In this document: piece after piece, positions 23,975 to 38,906 of the stretch | Layout of the letters: each line of letters begins with the position of its first letter | Position numbering within the stretch: position 1 is the first letter of the stretch | Source of the DNA: Coffea arabica | Taxonomy: Eukaryota; Streptophyta; Magnoliopsida; Gentianales; Rubiaceae | Length of the DNA: 64,000 bases | Assembly: GCF_036785885.1 (NCBI RefSeq) | Contig: NC_092322.1 | Span: 37,903,994 to 37,967,993, forward strand | Direction: 5' to 3' | The notes under the pieces: generated by a model | The model's input: the letters and a program-made list of their open reading frames with translations, nothing else | Told to the model about the DNA's origin: nothing | Database searches by the model: none | Translations under genes and position numbers: made by a program

Positions 23975-23982
23975 TATATAAA
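23975..23982 (+). promoter_or_regulatory. TATA box candidate of the oxidoreductase pseudogene
   Basis: TATATAAA lies just upstream of the transit-peptide-like exon, at a sensible promoter distance. The same block reaches the window end at 64000. Confidence 0.5.
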
Positions 23983-23984
23983 GA

Positions 23985-24562
23985 CCTTTTCTGGCTTATT
24001 AATGTATCATTCCTATCAATAAAGTCACCTCCCAGTTTCGTTTCGTTTCGTTTAGTCGTCTGCCTTTTCTTCGTTTGTCCACCGCAACGTTGCGATTTAG
24101 CTCTGATTCATAACTTGGGTTGTTTTAACATATTACGTGAGGGCCTACAGGCCATAGCAACCAGTACTCCAGTTAACATCCCCTCTAAAATGAAGATTTG
24201 CCAGAGAAATTTGACGTGGTATATGATACCGTTGGTAAGAACTAAGAACGAATCCCTTTCTCTCTATTTTGGGCAGTAGATAAAAGGTTCTGCTGCTAGA
24301 AATTAATTTTGCAATGTGCGAAAATGAGCAGGTGAGAGTGATAGGGGTATCAAGGCTTTAAAAGAAGGCGGAAGGGTGGTGACAATCGCGGGGAACGGAT
24401 CGGAGGTTCCTCCTGTTTTCATTTTTGTGGTCACTTCAACTGGCTCTGTCTTAAACAAACTCAAACCTTTCACAGAGGAGGGGAAGCTGAAGCCGGTGAT
24501 TCACCCTAAAGGTCCGTTCCCATTCTCTAAAACCATTGAAGCATTTTCCGAGACGGGATCCT
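23985..24562 (+). pseudogene. Chloroplast NADPH-dependent alkenal/one oxidoreductase-like pseudogene (MDR family)
   Basis: The working enzyme reduces reactive alpha,beta-unsaturated carbonyls in the chloroplast. Here a Ser-rich transit-peptide-like exon (24010-24215, one frameshift) ends in QAIATSTPVNIPSKMK, where the mature enzyme normally starts. It runs straight into LPEKFDVVYDTVG (about 24190-24230), so most of the catalytic domain is deleted. A donor GTAAGAAC and acceptor GAGCAG enclose an intron of about 100 bases, and splicing restores G-E-S-D. The last exon reads SDRGIKALKEGGRVVTIAGNG and PVIHPKGPFPFSKTIEAFSE, then is cut by a MITE at 24563. Family assignment is firm; the exact member is inference. 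Confidence 0.8.
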
Positions 24563-25006
24563 CTGTCCAATATATCTGTCCATTTTTCTTGTCCAATACA
24601 AAACTACGTAGTTTCAATTGCTAATACTATTGATATGACACATAAAATTGAATGCATATTTAGGAAGTGTTTGGTAAACGGTTTCAAATTCAATAATATC
24701 CACAAATGATGTTTGTTTATGCCTAATTGTATCCATAGTTTTTTACTTTGGAATTATACGCTGCATGATTCAGATGAGATTAGATAAGCATCTGAAGATG
24801 AGATCCTTGAATTTGTCAGAGTTGCAGTTATGTGTAATCATGTTGATTCAGAAAGTAGGCCATCCATGCTAAAATTGAATTTGAAACTCATTTACCAAAT
24901 ACTCTCTAAATATGCATTCAATGTTACGTGTGACATCAACAATATTAGTTAGTGGAACTATGTAATTTTGCATTGAATAGAAAAAATGGACAGATATATT
25001 GGACAG
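24563..25006. mobile_element. 444-bp foldback MITE inside the oxidoreductase pseudogene
   Basis: The ends are CTGTCCAATATATCTGTCC and its inverted copy GGACAGATATATTGGACAG. A second inverted pair lies inside: TGAATGCATATTTAGGAAG near 24650 against the complement near 24915, each with a TTTGGTAAA core. I see no clear target duplication, so the superfamily is open. The ORF at 24986-25189 starts in its right end and is not a gene. Confidence 0.78.
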
Positions 25007-25649
25007 AAGATCTCATTGGCATTTTCCTATCTTCAAATATATCCAGTTCCATATATCCAGTTCCATGATCAAGATTCGAATCATTGCTATCTCCAATCCC
25101 TGGACGCATCATTTCCTTTTACTGGAAAGAATTCTGGATTGCTAATAACAGTAAATGTAATTGCTAATAATAATAAATGTAATTGCTAGTTCTATTAAGT
25201 ATGTACAAAGCTTGCTAGTCCTATTTCTTTTTATATCACGTAACAAAGTGCGAAAACTTCTCATCATCTTCTTCAGTTTGTCTCTGACTGCCTGAAAAGG
25301 CATCCCTCCATTTGAGGTATACCATATATCCATATGCAGCTCTCGAACTTTTTTCTTTTACTACTTCTTTTTGTTATCCATCACCCAAAAAAAAAAAAAA
25401 AAAACCTCCCTTTTAATGGAGTAAGGGGATGTTCAGCGTCAGCTTCTCCTATGTTATCTTAAAACTACCATACATTAGAAAAGCAACTTTTAACACATTG
25501 AGATGTCATTAATGGGGAGTACTGTCTGGTCGACTATAACAAAGCACATAATGATGGATTAAATGCTAAATTGTAATTATTGGTGTATATATTAATTTGG
25601 TGGCATCAAGCAAATGACAATCTTCACTTCTGCTATACATAATAAAATT
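25007..25649. other. Intergenic; paralogous in part to 56725-57670
   Basis: No gene is recognised. From about 25400 the order GGATGTTCAGCGTCAGC, GAGATGTCAT, GGAGTACTGTC, then GCACATAATGATGGATTAAATGC is shared with 56740-57600, where extra sequence is inserted. An A run lies at 25386-25403. Confidence 0.6.
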
Positions 25650-25700
25650 TCAATAATTGCTATGGCTGCTGGAATCCGAGCCCCAGCAATAATAGTCAGA
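25650..25700 (-). pseudogene. C-terminal scrap of a REXO4-like RNA exonuclease gene
   Basis: On the minus strand 25700 to 25650 reads SDYYCWGSDSSSHSNY then TGA. The fuller pseudogene at 57674-58451 ends SDYYCWCLDSSSQSNY then TGA, so this is the tail of the last exon of the same gene. Nothing upstream (25701-25800) resembles the rest. The 3'-flanking sequence is also shared, so this is a duplicated genomic fragment rather than a domain hit. Confidence 0.72.
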
Positions 25701-26109
25701 CCTTGATAGAGAAACACAATGTAAAGACATGTTGTTTTAACTTTAAAAAGGTTATATTGGATAAACATCCTAAATCCATTCAATGGAATGATTAATTGAG
25801 TAAAACAATCGTGACGAAAGAAGAATTTTTAAAGTTGAAGAGGTTGAGAGATTTAATTTCTATCATACTTTTAGCATTAAACTTGATTCCAGTATTTACA
25901 TTTATCCCCCTTTATCATCAATAAAATTAAAATGAGATTCAATAAAAAGGCAGAGGAACACGAAGTAAAATTGCAAAGGCTTGAAAAATAAAAAGTAAAA
26001 TTGTAATTAAAAGTGTAGTGTAAAACCAAACATTGTCTTAGTTTTTGAACAGATAAGTTAATACAAAAAAATATTAGTTTTAGTGAGAAAAGGTAATTCT
26101 AAAAATGTA
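25701..26109. other. Intergenic, no feature recognised
   Basis: AT-rich sequence without coding likeness, inverted ends or repeats that I can see. Confidence 0.6.
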
Positions 26110-26118
26110 TTAAAAATT

Positions 26119-27357
26119 GGGATAATTTCAGAAACCTCCCCTGAGGTTTCTGACAGTCTCACTCACCTCCTCTGAACTTTGCAAAAAATCATATACCTCC
26201 CTTGTCAGATTATTGGGCCTATTTGTGATATCATTGATGATGAATTGATAGATTTACCCTCATAACTTGTGATATATTTTGAAGCTATTTTGACAGAATT
26301 AGTTAAATGACTAATAGAGATATAACTTTTGATATAACTTATGATATACCTTCTATTCCACTTTACACTTTTTATTCGTAGTACAATCACCAATGAAGTG
26401 TTTAGCACTAGTATTACCTTTCTCTTAAGTCATGTATTTCATGTTTTTTTTTTGTAAGACAATTATCTCATGTAACTCATTACTTATATTTGGGTAAATT
26501 TGGTTTTCAAAAATTCAATGACGTAAATTGTATATTACATCATCTCATAAAGTGATGCGACACAATTTGGGTTATTGAATTTTTTGAAAATCAGATCTAC
26601 TTAAGTTCTGGTATTCAAACGAAGCTTATTGAATAAATTCGACTAACTATAGTGTGAATTAATTTTTTTTTAAAATAAATCTCAACTAAAGTATCTAGCA
26701 CTAAATGAAATGAAGTATCTTGCTACTTCATTTCATTTTCCATAGAGAAAATCGCAAAAGAGTTCTTAAACTATTGAGAATTTGGTTATTTGATCGTTAC
26801 ACTATTTATTTAACTACAATTGCCATTCACTCAATTAACCAAATAGTGAAAATTTTTTTGTGACTTAACTAGTAAAAGTTTATAATTTTAATCACTCAAA
26901 TAATATTTTTTTATGACTTAACTAATAAAAATTTATACTTTTAATCACTCAAATTATAAAACTATACATTTTTTTTATATCACCAGAAGTATGTTTCAAT
27001 TAATTGAATGATCATATTAGCTAAATAAATGTCTAATAGCTAAAACAAAAAAATATAAATAGCATTGTAATATTGTTTGAAGAAGCCATCTGCATTTGTC
27101 TCTATCTAGTTCAACTTATTACTTCTTTTTTTTTTTGCTTTTGCTTTAGCTCAAGTTATGGATAAGCAAAAAGGGCATATGTGGAACACAAATATCATCT
27201 CACTCCTAAAAATATTTTTTTAATGCTCATTTTTCTGACATGGGCTGATCTTGTTACTCCAATTATAAGTTCAGGGGAGGTATCTGATATTTTGTAAATT
27301 TCAAGAGAGGTGAGTGAGACTGGTAGAAACCTCAGGGAAGGTTTCTGAAATTATCCC
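26119..27357. mobile_element. Mutator-like MITE with long inverted repeats, 1239 bp
   Basis: The left end GGGATAATTTCAGAAACCTC is mirrored at the right end, and the inverted likeness extends over about 100 bases. A perfect 9-bp target duplication TTAAAAATT flanks it (26110-26118 and 27358-27366), the Mutator signature. The interior is AT-rich with no transposase, so it is non-autonomous. Confidence 0.9.
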
Positions 27358-27542
27358 TTAAAAATTAGTTTCGGTGAGGTTTTATATGACTGGAGCAATG
27401 ACCTATTTTGATGGTGACTTCTGACGTTTACGTCCTTAGTCAAAAAAGTACTTGGTAGATTATTCAAGATGTATGAAAATTTTTCAAAGTGTAAGTAAAG
27501 TAATTTTGTCAAACCAAAAAAAAGAGAGAGAGAGAGAAAAAT

Positions 27543-27972
27543 GTTTTGATATTCAAATTTTGACACATGAATGGCTTTTGTTCCCAAACTTTAGATAAAA
27601 ACAAATATGGTATCTAATCTTTTAACTTTTGAACACATTTTACATTTAATACCTTTAATCGATTTTTTCCAAATTGCTATCAGAAAAAATCATGTGATAC
27701 TCATATATCCACCAATTATTGTATAATAAAATGCCAAAAAATGTAAAATTTAGTCCTTGAACTTCATGTCTGATATTTTTCTTTTTGTTTTTACATTTTT
27801 AATACAATAGTTGCCGAACATGTGACTATTATGCTCTTTTAGTTGCAATTTGGATAAAAACTATCAAAGATACTAAATGTGCTCAAAAGTTGAAAATTTG
27901 GATATCAAATTTGCTTTTGTCAAAAGTTTGAGAACTAAAACCGCTCATATATCAAAATTTAAATACCAAAAC
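27543..27972. mobile_element. Foldback MITE, about 430 bp
   Basis: The first 130 bases (TTTTGATATTCAAATTTTGAC onward) pair with the reverse complement of the last 130 (ending ATTTAAATACCAAAAC), with mismatches. Copies of TTTTGTCAA outside each end (27509, 27980) suggest slightly wider borders. An (AG)n run lies just before it (27523-27537). No coding. Confidence 0.65.
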
Positions 27973-28076
27973 TACATTTTTGTCAACCAAAAAATAAATA
28001 TGCGGAGGGTAACTACTATGTCTTAATCATGTCTGTCACCTTTGCCATCATAGTGGAAGAACGGGTGAGAAGCTAG

Positions 28077-28792
<716 letters not shown>

Positions 28793-29831
28793 CATGGAGA
28801 AGCTAGCTTAATTACGTTGTTATGGGGATTTATGTCGGACTATTTTAATTTCATGATCCATTTGAAACTAGAGTAGATAGATAGATAGATAGATTTGAAG
28901 GATAATACCTCGTTAAGTGTGATTATTTGGAGAATTTTGTGTATTTACAGTTTGCATTACAAGTTGATTAGGATGTAATAACCCTTGTGCGACAATAATC
29001 AATGCTTTCGCGTTCCAAGTAGTTTTAATTCAATTGTAGCTCGTAGATCAGACAAACTTTGATGTTCATACTAGCTTCAAATTTAGAAGATTAAAATTCT
29101 AGATCTCAAAGAAAAGCTTAGATGGTTAACAGGTCAACTGATGCATAAAATAGGCATAATGAAAGATTCTTTCATGTCAGAAACTCGTTGCCATACCAGC
29201 AAAACCAAGTTTTAGCTTTAATTATTTCTTCATAGCTCTTCTTGAATGCAAATGGCCTAGTAGCAGACAGCTTGTTTACTACTGATCCTGATGACAAAGT
29301 TAAGAAGTAACCTAACCTGTGATCTGATGAAATCAAGGGAATTTAGGCAATAAAAATCAAACATGTAAATAATAAAAAAGATTTGCAATCCAGTGAGTGC
29401 TCTATATGTGTTTCTTTATTTCGTAAGCCATGAAATAATATGCACAGTTTTTTAATGGATATAATTTTCTTCTTCTAATTGAATGAATGGTTCTGAAACA
29501 ATATTCGGCGGATAAGGAAACTGAATAGTTTACTGTTAGGCTTTGTTTTCCAATATCACGTATGATCATAAATCTTAGCATGTGTCTCAACATTGGATTC
29601 ACTTAATCATGTTGTCACTAGTTTCATAATTGTAATTTTATGCAGTTACACTCCCACAGCAAGGCAAATCCCCGGCAATTTTCATTCCCCAGTTGAACAT
29701 GTACAAATGATTCGAGTTTTTTGCCAGTAGTAAACAGAATATTTGCTTCTGGACTTATTTGAAACGTAAACTACACAAGGGATTTTTAGTCAAGAGTAAC
29801 AAAAACCAACAAGAATTGGTACTTTTGTTTC
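28793..29831. other. Intergenic, no gene recognised
   Basis: Between the converging ends of GST pseudogenes D and C. AT-rich; I see no inverted ends and no coding likeness. Confidence 0.6.
28874..28893. repeat. GATA microsatellite
   Basis: About five GATA units downstream of GST pseudogene D. Confidence 0.85.
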
Positions 29832-31100
<1,269 letters not shown>

Positions 31101-31103
31101 TAA

Positions 31104-32616
31104 GGTCGTGTTTGGTTCGCACATCGGAATCGGATTCGGATTCGAATTCGGATTCGAAATCGGATATCCTGGGTTTGGAATGAGGTCATTCATTCCAATA
31201 CATTAGTTTGGTTCAAGTATCTGGAATGTGTATCATTATTATAGTTGATGTTTGGTTCGTCGACTCTTTCGAAATGGAATATAATAAATTATTATAAACC
31301 ACATCGTAAATGATAGTTATTGACTCTTTGTAAATGGGATATAAGAAATTTTCACTAATTAAATATATCAGTATAAATATATTAGTAAATTTAGTCTAAC
31401 TGATTAATAATTTCTATTAGTAAATATGTATAATTATTAGTATAATTGATAATATTAATTATATTACATAAATTAATATACATTATATAATACATATAAC
31501 TAATAATAATATTATTATAAGTTTGTAACTAATTAAATTAAATATTATATATATAATTAAATATAAATATACAAATGTTATAATATAAATATATAATTAT
31601 AATTATATAATATATACAAATATTAATTATATAAATATTTTATATAAATATAATACATATTACATATTAAATATAGTTATTATTATATATTATTATATTT
31701 AAAATAATAATTATAATTATAATTGTATAACTTATTAATATTACATACATGTATATATTATAATTATATGCACTATAATATACATTTATAAATATACATA
31801 TATATTATAAATATATTATTATATAATATTAATAAATTTATAATATATATTATATAAGTATAATTATATTTAACTAAATAATTATAATATATAATTATAT
31901 AATATAATAATATCATTATTATAATTTTGTAACTAATTAAATTAAATATTATTTATATAATTAATTATAATTATACGAATGTTATAATATAAATATATAA
32001 TTATAATTATATAATATATAAATATTAATTGTACTAATATTTTATATAAATATAATGCATATTAATTAGATATAGTTATTATTATATATTATTATATTTA
32101 AAATAATAAATATAATTATATAATTATATAATTTATTAATATTATATACATGTATTTATTATAATTATATGCACATATAATATACATTTATAAATATACA
32201 TATATATTATAAATATATTATTATATAATATTAAGAAATTTATAATATATATTATATAAATATAATTATATTTAACTAAATAATTATAATATATGTTTAT
32301 ATAATATACTAATATTATAATAAAATATATAATTATAATAAAATTTTTATATATATATATATATTATAATATAATATAAATATAAATATAAATATATAAT
32401 ATATATAAATATTAATTGTACTAAATATTATGTAATTATAAGATTTTGGAATCACACTTGGGTTTTGGACAAAACCCACCCTTTTACTAAGGAATGGAGG
32501 GATGCCAAATTTTTAAAAATCATTCCAAAATTTCAATTCCCATACCAGTGAACCAAACGTCAATTATGGAGTTTATTCCATTCCTTCATTCCGATACCCT
32601 TTTACCAAACGCCCCC
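31104..32616. mobile_element. Tourist-like element, 1.5 kb, with AT-rich tandem interior
   Basis: The ends are GGTCGTGTTTGGTTCG and, inverted, CCCTTTTACCAAACGCCCCC, related through TGTTTGGT/ACCAAAC. The flanks are TAA on both sides (31101-31103, 32617-32619), a Harbinger-type target duplication. Just inside are GGATTCGGATTCGAATTC (31134-31150) and on the right CATTCCATTCCTTCATTCC-like sequence. The centre is nearly pure A/T. Non-coding. Confidence 0.72.
31508..32330. repeat. About 400-bp AT-rich tandem duplication
   Basis: GTAACTAATTAAATTAAATATT occurs near 31526 and 31931. The following 350 bases recur in the same order, including a TACATGTAT..TATTATAATTATATGCAC segment near 31748 and 32148. 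The whole tract is almost only A and T. Confidence 0.85.
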
Positions 32617-32984
32617 TAATACTTGTTCAAGATATGGGTGATGCATTTCAATTATCTTCCTTAAACTCTTCAAACAGCTGACAAACCGATCGAGTCCAAG
32701 AAACTATGCTTGAATCCCTCCTTCTCCCTGCTATTCCAGCCCCTTCCCCTTCCCACCAAAAAAACAAAAGAGCCTAAAATAAAATCCACAAAGTTAATTT
32801 TGAATTCTGAACATTACCTTGGACCGAGTTGTGAATTATATAGAAGATAAATGAAAGGCCACAAGAAAGCCGAATTGAAAGTTCAGTACAAGTGCATCTC
32901 GACTACAAAACCAGAACATCTTTGGTCTCCCAAATAATTTTCGTGAATAATCTACAGGAAGAAAATGGAACATTGTGTGGTAAT
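32617..32984. other. Intergenic, no feature recognised
   Basis: Lies 3' of GST pseudogene B. No coding likeness. Confidence 0.55.
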
Positions 32985-34514
<1,530 letters not shown>

Positions 34515-34520
34515 TTTATT
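34515..34520 (-). terminator. Poly(A) signal candidate of GSTU gene A
   Basis: AATAAA on the minus strand, 36 bases past the stop codon. The surrounding ACTTTATTCGATCC is an exact repeat of the sequence spanning the stop codon (34554-34567). Confidence 0.5.
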
Positions 34521-34555
34521 CGATCCTCCATGTAGGCAAAAAGTTGAAAGAGACT

Positions 34556-35575
<1,020 letters not shown>

Positions 35576-35611
35576 TTAGCAACTAGCAGGTATAAGAACC
35601 GGGGTCTTGCA

Positions 35612-35618
35612 TTTTATA
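35612..35618 (-). promoter_or_regulatory. TATA box candidate of GSTU gene A
   Basis: TATAAAA on the minus strand (within CACTATAAAATGC), 142 bases upstream of the ATG. It would give a 5' UTR of roughly 110 bases, which includes an A-rich stretch. Confidence 0.55.
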
Positions 35619-36995
35619 GTGAATGAGAGGCTGGTGATGGCAGCATGAAGGAATAATGGTTGGTAAGTGGTAGATTGTACCAGGACACTTGGGTCCTCTG
35701 CCCTTCAGCAATTTAGGCCACAAGTCAAAATGCAGGTTTTTTTTTTTTCAAGCAGTAGGGATAGGATTCAAAGGTAAGGGAAGGAAGATTAGAACCAGAA
35801 TTTTTAAATCTTGAGAAAATGAAGGGTCTCTTTTTCATGTGTTATTAATTAGATCTTTTTTGACTCTTTAATTTTTTTTTTAAGATTCTTGAAAGCCACT
35901 TTAGGAATTTACAACCTATACTAGCACGTTTTTGGTTTGATATATGCTCAAATTTTTAGCATGTAACTTAATTTACTTTATAATATTTTGAATACAAAAT
36001 TAACTTTCCTTTTCCAGTTACTCACTAGAAATTGATAGAAAGTTCACGAGATGAATAATATGTGCATAATTGCTGTTTACTCACAATTTTGTGGCCTCCC
36101 ACCAATTGCTACTTTTAAATCCAGTAAGTACTTATCGCATTCGTGTGATCTAATGGTTATTCAGCTTTCCTCGATTTCTAGAATTCGATTGCTCCTGTAC
36201 CCCTTTTCCCCCATAGTCGATGTATGACCAAAGAAAAAGAAAAGTTGCAACATTGTCTCTACGACCAAATATTAAAACCTTTTTGGCTTGTTATTTTTAA
36301 ATTTCTCTAAATTTGAATAAATATTTCGAGATAAATACAATGCCATTTGACTGCCGTCCCCAATCAAATCAAAGGTGGTAGAGGATTCTAGAACTCAACA
36401 AATAAATATTATTTATTTGTGCTAGAATATTCGTTGTCTAGAACTTGTTCTAGGATGCTTGTCTTGCTTTCTTGTTCCTAATCACACAAAATTACGCGAC
36501 AATTTTTGTAGTCACAATTCCGCCATTATCTTCTCCATTAATGAATCAGAAGATTCTGGTAATTTTAAGTAAAATTATTCCCATTACCAGTTATTTCAAA
36601 CCAAATCAGCGGCCTGGTGGAAATTAAACTGCTAAATATTAAAACACTAACTAAGAAATTAAGGAACAAAAACTTGCGTCCACGGAAAAGGTTATGGTCT
36701 CTTTTTCTTGATTGTCTACTTGGTAGCTGCTGCGGCTGGTCCCTAATTATTAGGTTCCCAAGTTTTTAGCTAAGTGCTTACGCAGAGTCTTAAGGAATTT
36801 GACGTCACTCCTTAAGTAATCACATTCAAGCTTTTGTCTTTCCCTCTCTCTCGCTCCTTTTTCTGTTCCTGGTTTGCACATTATTTAAGTTCAATAAGAA
36901 AAAAATATGAACATAGACAATTCAACTAAACCACGAAAACAAGAAAAGAGTACCCCACCACATCTTATGTCTAAATTGGTCCGGACAATGGGTAC
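35619..36995. other. Intergenic upstream of GSTU gene A
   Basis: AT-rich, without coding likeness. A T run lies at 35738-35748. The only motif I would single out is the TGACGTCA palindrome at 36800. Confidence 0.6.
36800..36807. promoter_or_regulatory. TGACGTCA (bZIP/as-1-type) motif inside a larger palindrome
   Basis: TGACGTCA is a perfect bZIP core, here between CTTAAGGA (36789-36796) and TCCTTAAG (36809-36816). GSTU genes are known targets of TGA-type bZIP factors through TGACG motifs. It is 1.33 kb upstream of the ATG of the intact GST, so a role is inference only. Confidence 0.3.
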
Positions 36996-37119
36996 TAGAA
37001 TTAATTTTTTTATATACCGCCAGTATATAATTGTTTATACATCAACAAATTTACATCATATCACATTATATAAATTTAAATTTAAATTTACACTGTTAGC
37101 ATGTAAAAAATTAATTCTA
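36996..37119. mobile_element. Short MITE-like inverted repeat
   Basis: CTAGAATTAATTTTTTTA at the left and TAAAAAATTAATTCTAT at the right form inverted ends of an about 124-bp unit with further partial pairing inside. The ORF 36907-37167 crosses it and is not a gene. Confidence 0.5.
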
Positions 37120-37386
37120 TATATGCTCAAAAGCCATTATTTACCTCTAGCTCTATCCCTTCTATAGGGACAAAAGTAACTCGATTGTAAAGGTCAAAAT
37201 TATGTTAATGTATCAAAAGGTTGAGTTATGTATATATTTTAAAAATCATAAGGGGATTATATGGTAAAACACTAAATTATAAGAGAGATGTATGGTAAAA
37301 CATAAATCGTACAGGATTAAAATGTCATGCATATTATGTATATATATTTTAGTCATTTCAACCACTTTAGTTTCTAAATAAGGGTA

Positions 37387-38790
37387 TGATAGGTCACAAT
37401 TTTGTTATCTATTTTATAATTAATTTCCTCCTATTACCTTATCGAATGTGCATTAATTAGCAGATTTTATTCATTTTTGGCATTTGTGCTTATTGCAGAG
37501 AGTTGGAACAAAATATCATAAAAAAGTGCAAATTTGTCAAGTTGTACACCTTCGGGTTAGTCAAATTAATTTTGACGATAGCCAGCATAAGAGTTGGAGT
37601 AGTAAAAGGAAACAAGAGTCCAAACGGAGATGGTATTCCTTATCCAGTGATCAACTGCGCTAGACGAGGAGCAATTTTGGGGGACTCTCCTTTTTCTTCT
37701 TTTGGTAGTTTTCAAAAGAGGAGGGAGGTTAACAGAGACTAGGAGTCTTCCCTTTTATTCCCCTTAGTAGCCGGATAGGAAGGAAAATTATGTAGGAAGA
37801 GGCGGTCCGACAGCTTTGATTTTTCTTTCTTTTGTTTTCGTACTTTGTCGGCTAGTTCTTCTGGGGGGTTGACTATTCATTGTTTTTGGGGGACTATTCC
37901 ATCATTTTTTCATTATATTCAATTGGAGGAAAAATGCCTTCACCATTTACTTCGGCAATTTTCCATAGGATCCCCTCGACAGAGATGAACTAAACTTTTA
38001 TTTCTAGTCAAGGAACAACGGAGGATTTGGTTCAGGTTAAATTGTGAGATCTAACTGATTTTACTTTTTCCTATTATTTTCTAGTATTCGTATATTTCCT
38101 ATTTTATTTTTTTATGGTTATTGTATTATTCAAGTATCATGGGTCCAGATGTTAGATTAATTCAATAACCTAAAACCAATTAGAGTAATTAAATCTATAA
38201 TTGTTTAATTATTCTAAATTAGTGGTAACTGATATAATCGGGATTATATCAGGGAAATATACGGGCTAATTTGTAAACAACCCTCGTAGCGTGTTGTTTA
38301 TGTAGAACAGGATTTTTCTAAATCTTAAAGCAATTGCAAAATTGAATTTTACAGTCGTACCTAGGGTTATTTTGCAATTAGGACAATAACTAACGGTCTT
38401 ACATTAACTATCGATAATTAAGGAGAAATTGATTGTCATCACTTGTTTGACAATTATAACTTGTTTATCAGTTTATATATGGAACTATTCTTGCATCGAT
38501 GATCAATTAGGAGAACCATTTCCGAAATTGCTTCTTGACTAGAGTTTGTCAAAAACTATTTGAGTTTTTGCAATTTGCCATCTAATTTTTATTTAATTGC
38601 AATATTCGATTAGCATAACTTATTGTTAATTTCTATAAAAAAAAAAAAAAACCCCCCCATTGTTTGTTTGAACTTCAAAAGAGGCAAATATCCCCAATCC
38701 CTATGAATTCAACCCTACTTATCACTATCTATAGAAATTATATTTTGTTTGAGCAGGCATTTATTATTGCACAGGCTCGACAATCTGTCA
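37387..38790 (+). repeat. 5' LTR of copy B, complete (1.4 kb)
   Basis: It starts TGATAGGTCAC and ends TGTCA/TCAA before the PBS. Its first 127 comparable bases differ from the 3' LTR start (55579) at 11 positions plus a 20-base tandem unit, so the element inserted long ago. Against the copy A LTR it is almost identical. Confidence 0.88.
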
Positions 38791-38795
38791 ATTTT

Positions 38796-38812
38796 TGGCG
38801 CCGTTGCCGGGA
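38796..38812 (+). other. Primer binding site, tRNA-Asp type, copy B
   Basis: Same motif as at 1112-1128, six bases after the LTR. Confidence 0.88.
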
Positions 38813-38906
38813 CTGGTGTTAGTTAAATTTGTTTCTTTTTAAGTTCATTTTCGTTTTAATTTTCTGGTACTTTTCTAGTTTATACTTTGTTCTTCTCGTA
38901 CAGGTG

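Larger units (their letters stand above)
23119..23986. repeat. Duplicated block after the deletion junction (matches 63142-64000)
   Basis: From TGAAATTCTAATG onward this region matches the end of the window with only scattered substitutions, and includes a MITE and a SINE-like retroposon in both copies. The offset (about 40,023) differs from that of the Athila part (37,682) because of copy-specific indels. Confidence 0.92.

Noticed and set aside
25592-25783. Hydrophobic 63-codon minus-strand ORF (GLTIIAGARIPAA)
   Set aside because: It is the wrong frame of the REXO4 tail; the adjacent frame gives SDYYCWGSDSSS then a stop, matching 57674 onward.
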